NCBI RefSeq assembly: GCF_965363235.1
Contig: NC_134843.1
Span: 5,332,001 to 5,396,000, forward strand
Origin: Mytilus galloprovincialis
Lineage: Eukaryota > Mollusca > Bivalvia > Mytilida > Mytilidae
Direction of reading: 5' to 3'
Length of the DNA: 64,000 nt
This document shows, piece by piece, positions 1-9,800 of this stretch. The notes beneath the pieces are model-generated. The model was not told where the DNA came from and searched no databases. It worked only from the letters and a program-made list of their open reading frames with translations. The first letter of the stretch is position 1. Each line of letters opens with the position of its first letter. The position numbers and the translations under genes were made by a program.

Positions 1-520
1 ACTATATTAAACGTTTTCAGCCATGACCCATAAATAAATCCAAACTTTCCTTTTGAAGTATGGAACCATGTGGTAAATTTCACAGGGATCTTTACTCCTT
101 TGCAAAAGTTTTTGTCCTGCAACATTAGAATTCATATTGATGGCTCATTTCTGGCTCTTAATACTAAACAGCTACGACATTAACCTCCCTCATAAATCCC
201 GACCTTTCAATTGTGGTATGGAACCTTGTGCTGAAATCTAATAGAGATCCATACACTTATACTCAAGTTATTGTCTGTTTACCAGAAAATAATTGTGAAT
301 GGCCCCTTTTTGGACCTTAATTACAAAACTGCTACTACAATAACCATATACTAAACCTTTCATACAGGTCCACACACTTATACTCAAGTTATTATCTACG
401 AACTAATTTATTGTCTATGAACCAGTAAAAAATTCTGTTTTTGGACCCTTTTTGACCGCCAATAAACAAAACGTCTACAATACAAAAAAGAAAGGAGTAG
501 GTCCGGTAAGGGCCGATTTT
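1..520. repeat. Degenerate tandem repeat, about 155-160 bp period
   Basis: Recurring blocks read roughly as TATGGAACCTTGTGCTAAAT, then GAGATCC, then ACTTATACTCAAGTTATTGTC, then a GGCCCCTTTTTGG-like stretch. Anchors lie near 60 and 218, about 158 bp apart. The same family reappears at about 2970-3640. Units are diverged and the ORFs crossing them look accidental. Confidence 0.6.
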
Positions 521-1590
521 GGCCTAAATTTTCAAGTTCATCTGAGGAAACACTTTTTATACACTAACGTGTCTATTTCAATTGATTCAATTAGTTTATG
601 TGAAAGATTTTAACTGATTAAGTCATTCAAAACGCTCCGATTCAAGCTTAAATATGGAAAATCTATCAAATATGCCAAAAATCGTCACTTTTCAGATGGT
701 TTTTGTCAAAAATGAAAGTGGTCGTGTTCATCCTCAACCTTTATATATGTTATGGTTTATCATCAAATACAACTTACATTTCAATATTATGAATGAAAAC
801 GAATGCGGCCACTTTCATTTAAGACGGAAACCGTCTAAAATTTAACTAAAATGCTAAAATTGTGAAGATTTCAGTAATTTAGCAAGACTTTATGATGCTA
901 GTACCCGATATATGTGCATTGTATTGTCAAAAACAGCCCATATTTATGTAGCAGAATCATCCTACTTTCCAATAAATAGCTTATCGATTACATTATCACA
1001 ATTTTGTAAAACTGCTATATTTTGGGGCCAAAAAGGAATCTTACTGAACCTACTCCTTTGCGGTCGTATAAAAAACCACTTAGTGTTATCAAACAATAGA
1101 GTTGTTTCATTAGCACTCACACCACATCTTCTTATATTTATATACATGTATGAATATTTTCCAAATATTTTTCTTTCATTTGTTACAAACTAATATCTAC
1201 AACTAATCTATTGTTGTCAACAACTTTATCTATTGTGATGAAAAATATCATTTGATAAAAATGAATTATTATCTTAAAAAACCTCTATAATTGTAAAATA
1301 ATATAATGTAAGGCACAACAGTAAAAATTTCACTTACCTAAATATTCACTTCAACAGACAAAGGTTTATCTTATTTTTATGGAATTTTCAACCATAAAAA
1401 GCATTTCGTACTTGTTAATATTAACAGTCTTTAAATAGAACACAATGCATACACAATTATGACTAAAATTAATATATCGGAATCCGCATAATCTATTTAA
1501 ATCAATTACTCAACTTAGAATTTCTAATAGTTATGCAATACATCTATTACATATTTAATATAGCAAAGTTTCTGACACAAAATGAAAGTA
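521..1590. other. AT-rich intergenic DNA, nothing recognised
   Basis: No coding exon, RNA gene or clear repeat was seen on either strand. The short open frames here have no coding-like composition. Confidence 0.5.
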
Positions 1591-2960
1591 TTCAAATTCT
1601 GAAGAAATCCAACAAAACCTACTTTTGGACACTTTGAACCTCAATGTGAACAAAAAAGATAACAAGACAAAAATCTAGAATCTACATGCACCCGAAATGT
1701 AATTTTGAACTTCAAAACTGTGCCCTACACAAACCAACTAATTATATTTAAAAAAGAAGATGTGGTATACTTAGATTCAGCATATCATAGACTCCCAAGA
1801 ATTATTTTTGTTAAAAACAAACCAAGTTTAATTTTTGGATGCTTTGGAACTTAGTGTAGACCAGTTTGAAAACGGGCCTAGAATCAAAAAGTCAAAGCAC
1901 GGTTAAATTGCACACATTAAAGAACACCAATGATTTAACAAAGTTTAATTTTGGACCCCGAATTTTAGACCCCGATTAAGACCATTTGAAAACCAAGCCC
2001 AAAATCAAAAATCTAAAACACTGATTGGGGTTTCAAATAACAGCAATAATTCATTTTTTGATGGAATCAAATAAAGTTTATCTATTATATAGTCATTTTA
2101 TAAAATTTACTGTTTGCAAAAGTATGCATTATTCTAAATAAAAAGGATGCTCTTAACCCAGGCAGAAAACCCTAGCCGTATTGGTCGCAACGTTTTGGAA
2201 CTTTTGGTCCTCTTTGTAATTTCAACTTTGTACTTTTTCGAAATATTTTCATCTGAGCGTCGCTGGTTAGTCTTGTGCATGTGGACACGCACGTCTGGCG
2301 TATTAAATTTTAATCTGATACCTTTTGTTAGTTTAAACATATTTTATTGTTCAAAACAGGTGTTAGCTATTATTCGTGTGTTTCTCTGTCCTTTATGTTC
2401 TCCCATTTATTTGTATTGTAGTCCTGTCATGTAATGTTTGGCATGCCACAAATCCAGGTTCAACCCACCATTTTTTTTTCTTAAAATGTCCTGTACCAAG
2501 TCAGGAAAATGGCCATTGTTATATTATAGTTCGTTTCTGTGTGTGTTACATTTTAATGTTGTGTTTCTGTTTTGTCGTAGTTTTCCTCTTGTATTTGATG
2601 CGTTTCCCTCAGTTTTAGTTTGTAACCCGGATTTGTCCTTTTTTCAATCGATTTATGAATTCCGAACAGCGGTATACTACTGTTGCCTTTATTTATTCTG
2701 AATTCTTTGGACCTTAATGAGGACCAATTTGAAAACAAGCCCGAAAATGAAAAAAATCTAAATACATCATTATATTTAGCATATCAAAGAACATAAAAAA
2801 ATGATTTTTTGATGAAATTTATTGAACTTTGAACCTTAATATGGATCAATGCAAAAACAGACCTCGATCCAAACAATAAATACCCAATTAGATTTAGCAA
2901 ATTAAGGAACCCCAAGAATTCAAGACTTTGAATTGAACCCCATTTGAAATTGCTAAAGAA
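1590..2960. repeat. Dispersed or tandem TTTGGACC-type repeat, split by an insertion
   Basis: Units containing TTTGGACC, GAACCTTAATGTGGACCAA, TTGAAAAC, AAAATCTA and TTTAGCATATCAAAGAACC recur at about 1610-1700, 1840-1930, 1935-2078 and 2700-2960, with a rough period of 110-140 bp. The array stops at about 2078 and resumes at about 2700. The block between them is a separate insertion (see 2079-2699). Confidence 0.5.
2079..2699 (+). mobile_element. Inserted retroelement tail with a decayed hammerhead-ribozyme repeat
   Basis: It interrupts the TTTGGACC array. At 2257-2301 there is a decayed copy of the hammerhead repeat (GCGTCGCTGGTTAGTC then ACGTCTGGCGTA), with core bases changed, so it is not expected to cleave. 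About 2340-2690 is a T-rich 3'-tail-like segment containing GTACCAAGTCAGGAAAATGG and GAACAGCGGTATACTACTG. I remember this as a common Mytilus repeat next to Penelope-like sequences, but could not check. Confidence 0.5.
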
Positions 2961-2969
2961 GTCAGAATT

Positions 2970-3640
2970 GCAAACAAAGTATTACAAAAGAATTATTTTT
3001 GGCCCCTTTTAACTAAACCGTTACGGTCATAACCCATTAAATCAACCCTAGAATTAACTTATACACACATAAGTGTCCTGAAACTTGAAAAATGTTTCTT
3101 TTTAGCTCCCTTTTGGCTGATAATTCCTAAATATTTACGTAAATAACGCTAAAAAAATTATAAACTTCATATTGTGCTATGGAACCTTATGCTAAATTCT
3201 TATGAACCAGACAAATAATTGGTTTTAATAGGCCATTTTTGTCCCTTAATTCCAAAGCAGCTGTGACAATAACCCCCCAAAAATTAATCCAAACCTTTGT
3301 ATTGTAGTGTGGAACCTTGTGCGAAATTTTAAGACATAATATAACTTATACTCAAGATATTTTTTTAAAACCAGACACACAATTATTTTGTATCCTCTCT
3401 GGCTCCTAAATGCAAAACAACTACGACACTTATCCTACATTTATTGAATGCGAACAAATCAATTTTCTACGAACCAGGAAAACTGACCTTTTTTGGCCCC
3501 TTATTGCTAAAGTGCTGAGACAAACCATCCAAAAACAATCCCAGTCATCATTTAGTGATAAGGAACCGTGTGCTAATATACTCAAGTTATTGTCTGGGAA
3601 TAAAGATGTTTTCGATGCCGACACTGACATCGCCATAACA
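2970..3640. repeat. Second block of the 155-160 bp degenerate tandem family
   Basis: GGAACCTTATGCTAAATTC at about 3180, GGAACCTTGTGCGAAATTT at about 3308 and GGAACCGTGTGCTAATATAC at about 3562 share the anchor seen at 60 and 218. The spacing is uneven because of indels. The open frames at 3410-3741 lie inside this repeat and are not judged to be genes. Confidence 0.55.
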
Positions 3641-3887
3641 TAATACGAGCGCAAATTTTGTTTGCAGTATACAAAAGTAGTACTAAAGCACGAAATAACG
3701 AATGAACAGACTGGCGGACTCCCTGAATCACTATATACCACTGCTTAAAGAATCAGCGTATACTAAATTAACTCTACCAGAATTTATAACATATTTTGGC
3801 AAACAAATTTAATCAGAAACGGTGCAAGCAGACGAAGAAATTCTTATAACATACTGTATCTTTTGATTCATTTTATAAGAAAAACGC

Positions 3888-6800
3888 TTAGTCGTATATC
3901 AAACTTGATCTTTGAATATCCTTCACAAAGTCGGCATGTGTTACGTGAACTTCGTCCCAGAAATGATGTTGTTTAACTCTTGTTAACCATGCTTCCACTT
4001 TCGGCCACATTTTGTAATTAAAGTTTGTCCATTCCAAGAGCACTAAAACAGTTGCTACAGATGTATCTGCAATAGTTGTCCTTGGGCCTGTTAGATATTT
4101 GTTATTCATGAGATACCGATTTTCAATAACTTCCAGAAGCTTTGTCACTTGACGCAGTCCATGTTCAATCAAACACTCATTTGACTCTGTCGTTTTAAGA
4201 CTGTAGTAGTCCAAAAATTGTGGGTAAATGTAAGAATAACCAATTACCCTGAAAAAAATTTAATTTTAGATATTTACAGCAATATGTTTTGTACTTTTAG
4301 ATGCAGCTATTGTTAAAATACCATATATACATATTAAGCAAAAAAAAAAAAAACCCAAATTAACAATAATGCGTTAAAGGTGTATGCTTTGTTATTTTTT
4401 AATCCTTGATGCAAATAAACTCATCATAGATATCAGGAAGCCTGATGCGCGTTTCTTAGATACAAAAGACTCATCAGTGACGCTCGAATAAAAAAGTTAA
4501 AAAGGCAATATAACAGAGAGGCAATGCAAATTCGTTAGTTCAAAAAAGACAGACAATCCAGAGTCCGAATGAAAACAAGAAGTTGCACGTGTTGTCATTC
4601 TAAGCGTACTGTTACTGGAGAAAAGTGTGACCAAAATATCAAGTTCGTTCAACCTATTGAAAAATATAAGATATCGGTATATATGAAGAAGCCGTTCCTT
4701 TGGTTCATGCTCAGTAAGCTGGGTATTCACAACATTCTCTAGAAAATGAATAGTTACGTCTTTAAATTTTGATTTAATGACTTGAAGAGTCGTGGTGTAG
4801 TGGTTAGTGCATCGGACACTAACACAAATGTTCCTGGTTCGATTCCCGTTCGGGATGAAAATTTCAGGAACTCAATTTTCGGCTCTCCCTAATTGACACC
4901 ATTTGCGAGTATGGTCTGGAGGAAACGATGATAGTCCGTTGGAAGGGGACGATAAATGGCTGACCCATGTTAAGAGAGAGCCATATCTCTTGCACGTTAA
5001 ATACACCTTTGTAGCTTTCGAAAAATATTAGGATAATGCCGCTACAAGGCAGCACTCGCACCCGCAATGTGGAAAGGGATTAATATTAGTTGCAAAACTT
5101 GTTTCCCAATCCACTATAAATAAATATGTTTAAACTAAAAGGAAAATGAAAAAAAAAAATAGTATACAAATATACCTGTGTACTTCACTAAAGCACCAAC
5201 TAATGACTGATTCAGATAACATTTGCTGCTGAAGACTTAATCCATATCCGGCATAATTTGTATACTTCATCGCTAGGTATCGCAAAATAGCTTGTCTGTA
5301 AAATACAATTCAGAAATGTACAAAAGGAAAAACATCAAGTTTCTTTATTAATATGTACTGTGAACTTTTCTCCACTAATTTTACCAAGGCTCAAGGTTGT
5401 TAGGTACTGTGGATTAATTTATTTTCGTGGGCTATGTTTTGGACCGTTTTGTTGGTTACTCTAAAACGTGTTATACCTTTGTTCTCGAGCATACCAAATG
5501 AAAGAGTTTATGTAGTAGGGCTAATTTTCCTGAGATTTATTTCACGTCTAGACCTTTCAATCAATAGTCAAATGCATAGTATTGTATAGTGTGTATAGTC
5601 TTTCCGATACAAATTATTTCGTTTTTGTTAACGTCATTCGATGCAAATCTGACAAAACTTATAAGACTCCCGTATAGCAGTTATGTAAAATATACCGTGT
5701 CACCATGACTTATTCATACATACTAGGTTTCGAAAAAAAGATGCTCTAGACTACTGCAAATTATAAGTGCTAATCTAGAGAACGTAATGATCAGGATTAT
5801 AGATCAGAACTTAAAAAGACATGACCTTTTCCATTGGTATAATAAATGGAAAAGACCTATTATTGCTGTTTTAACTAATGCTGGTGCAAAAAAAAGTCAA
5901 AGAGTGGAGGCATATTTCTTTACTTATGTATATATATAAATATATATAAAAATAACATTTAACGGTATGTGTATGTCGAAAACTTGGGTCTCTTCAGTGA
6001 TTCACAAGGACAACAGATATTTCAATGAAAAACTTTATAAAATGTGTGCAAAACTAGAGAAGATTTATTCCTTAGTTCTAAATAGTTGAGAAGTACATCA
6101 TATGATAAGATTGAATGTTAGAAAATATATTTCTGAGAAATGAAAGTAAGTTTATTGAGTTTTTTGTTGTTGTTAATAAAATAGATACCCTTCAAAAACA
6201 ACGATGTCTCCATCTACTAGTAAAGGAACTTCCTGATGAGAATGACTTTTGAACACTTCGGGTATCTTCGTAGAATGCTTTGAGAAGTCTACATCATGTA
6301 AAATGTGTGGAATTTCGTGCTGAAAACAACAGAACAAAAAGATAACAACCGTATGTAATTATGAAAAGCAGTAGACATCACACATTGATTGGAGAATATT
6401 GTGAAGAAAATAACAAAAGATAATAAAAATATATAACTAGACCACGAATATATTTCTCCAACTACGCATACTTTTTTGCATTAGCTTGTGACAATTAATA
6501 AAAATACAGATTGTCACAGACATTGAAAAGTCCCTTCTTTTTTTGCTCGGACTCGTACTGCTTAATCTTAAGATTTCTTTGAAGTGTTTTATGAACTATT
6601 GTGATTTTTGTTTCCCCCTTTTATTAAGAAAAGACTTACATATTCTTTTCTACTTTAGACTTTTCTTCATCCCTTAAGTATAGTCTTTCTTTTTCTAAAT
6701 ATAATACACCAATGAGCTACACCAGTCGATAAATGTTATGGAATGGGCTGAAAAATCTTGGTTAATTTTATTACTAAAAAAAGTTAATCGGGAGATACCA

Positions 6801-9800
6801 AGAACTTGTTGGTAAATATTCAGTAACAACTTCACAATAACAATTGATGGTCTTCAAGTATAGATTCTAGGTTCTAACGTTGTTTCTCATCTGAATTACG
6901 TGTCAATTGTGTGTTTTTTTTTGCCTTTGTAAATTATTAACCTTTACAGTTAAGTAATTTTGGTAATATTCGTTTGGCGTGCCTGGGTACATAAGCCAGC
7001 CGCTAATGTGTTGTTGTGCGGTGGTCATTTTTGTTTTGTATTCCGGTCTTTAACTTCTTTTATATATATATATATTGTTTTTAAGTGATTAGAATTATAA
7101 CACAATGTTGACTGCTGTACCTGTTTCTTTGATGTGTTTTTCATCTATTATGTATGTTAGTTTACACATTGTTGCCAATATAATGAAATTGTATGCCTCT
7201 TTCAAACAATTGGAAGTTTAGCTAGCTATAAAACCTGGTTTAATTCATCAGTTTGTACCTCAGGGAATGCTTTGACCAAATCAGGACAAGTGGCGGACAA
7301 ATTAAAACAATTCAATGCAAACCAGATAAAACACAAATCTACAGAGCCGAAAATTCATAAAAGTTGTGCCACATACGAGTAAAGAAATTTATATGGGGGT
7401 AGAAAATTTACAGAAAATGAACATCATAATAGTTCATGTCAGTATAAAAGTGATGACTGCCGGGCTGGTGATACCCTCGGGTACGAGAGGTTTATAAGCA
7501 GTGGTATGTGACCAAGAATATATATTCAAACGTCATTAAAAAATTCATCATATAGAATCTCTTTATTTCTTATTGAATGACTTTTCCAGTATTACTTTAG
7601 ATATTTAATAAGTTACTACAGGATATTTACAAAACCAACATAAAGTTACCTAAGACGTTTATGATTGAATTATTTTCGTGAATTGAAATACCATCTATGA
7701 AGAAATATCTTATCATACAATTTATCCGTTTGTAATTCTATAACTAGTTAATTTTTCTGCAGTCTATTTATGATAGAATTATAAAACCTGTAAAATTTTG
7801 GATGAACTCTTTTTAACCTATGAATTTCTTGTGAAGATATCAGTACAATAGGGATTTTAATTTCAAGTGTTCCAAAAAATGCCACCATACTGTTCCCTGG
7901 ATGAAAATACTAAATCTCAAATAGATCCATAATAAAAGAAGATATTTATACACTTTAATTGGCATTTATTTTTTTTCTATTTTAATTCAAATCGCTGCAC
8001 TATAGGTTGCATTTCTGTAAATATTGACAATGCAATTTCCCATAGGAACTCCTTTTACGGCTAAAACTGTACCACTTTTACTATGAAGTTTTGAAAAAAA
8101 TCTTATCCTAGAATTGAAAGTTCATATGCACCACAATTTTTTTCAAAGGTCAAAATATAGGGCTGTGCGGCATATTTTCAACGTTTATATGCCCTGAACT
8201 TCGCAGAGTTTAAACTTACACTAATTTTCTTAACTACCCCTACCTCGAATGAAAGGTTACCACAGATTTCAATGTAAACAATATGCACGTGTTTATTTAC
8301 TGGTAACATTCCCAAGTTCTGTCTCTGCGATATGGAACACAGAGAGCATAACTGGGAACCAGTATGTAAACAAAATGAATTTTCTATGAATATTCAATTA
8401 CTCCCCAAAAGAGGCGTGTTTTGAGAAACAGCTGTATTTACAAAGTGCAACCTTTAAATAAAACTGCATACAAAAGGAAAATATGATTTGAGTATAAACG
8501 ATGTTTGATCTATAAATTTTGAATTTAACAAAATGGATGACTATTTTCTCTTGCGAAATGCACAACAGCGTATGGCGGCCCTTTAGTTACAAGTGACTAC
8601 AGAAATTAACAAGAATACATTTTTTTTTTCGTTGTGGTCTAAGTGAATATCTGATGTAACCCTTTTAAAGATATGACTTTTTTAAAAAGGAAGATATTGC
8701 TATTCCTTATTTGGTTGATCCAGAACTTTTTAAAAGGGGGCACTGACTGCCATAAGACGGGGCCTGCTATAGTCATCTTCTGTGATTCCTCATATAATCA
8801 ACTAAATGTTCCCATGAAGCGCCCCCCTTTTTTCCCCCGCTGGATCCGCCGGTGGCCTTGTTCATTGCAAACGTATTGATCATCAGTTTCATTTTGACAT
8901 TTTTTTTCTGTCTTATAATTATGTAACTTAATATATGATTAGGAAGTGTTTTTTTCCTTCTTCTTACATTTACCCTTGATTTCAATTGAGTAGTTCCCCG
9001 CCCTCCTATTCACAAATTGCTCTGTAAATAAAGAACAAGTCTGGTTTTAAATCAAAAGTTATTAACATAGAATTTTGTTTACTAATATTTTCCAGTTATG
9101 TGTGTAGCATAATTATAGTATATTGTAAAATTAAATAAGAGATATTAAAATAACAAACAGAGAGTATCTTAAGTAGTTATTTTAACCGATTATTTCTGTA
9201 CTAGTTCTGTATTTATGAACATAATGATATGTTGATGAATTGCCTCGTCTTAATATGTACATTTAAATGGGATTTGAAAATAACTGTTAATTACTATATT
9301 CGGAATACTAGAAATACGATAAATTTCCTAAATTTTAAGTGATTTTCAAGGAGGAAATTCATGTGGGTATCGGGTATCGACCAAAATAAGGCCTAAACTT
9401 GTTTAGAATACCTTTAATATCTATCAACTTATTAAAGAGGATTTTATTTTCAGCACATAAAACTTCTCTGTTGACGTACACTTGTACTTTGAATTTTAAA
9501 CATTTGTAACATGGCTTACATTGAAACATAAATATTTTCATATAACATAACAACCAGTGGAAAAAAGAAAGACACACTGGTAAACATTTAAACATTTAGT
9601 GAATACCTATGGAAATTAAGGTAATTAAAATCAAATAGTGAATGAAAAGCCCCAGTACTCTTTGAAATTCAATTTGATTATTTTCCTGAATAAATTATTC
9701 AAACAAAATGCGTACTCAGCCTACACATAAAGCATGTTTTGGGGTTAAACACCCGTTTTGTTCATATATTTAATAGTATGGGGAAAATTTCAACTAACAT

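Noticed and set aside
3430-3741. 103-aa minus-strand open frame
   Set aside because: It overlaps the degenerate tandem repeat and has no recognisable motif or splice context.
4785-4860. A working tRNA gene
   Set aside because: Boxes A and B are present, but no clean acceptor and anticodon stems form, and the sequence continues into a SINE body with an A tail.
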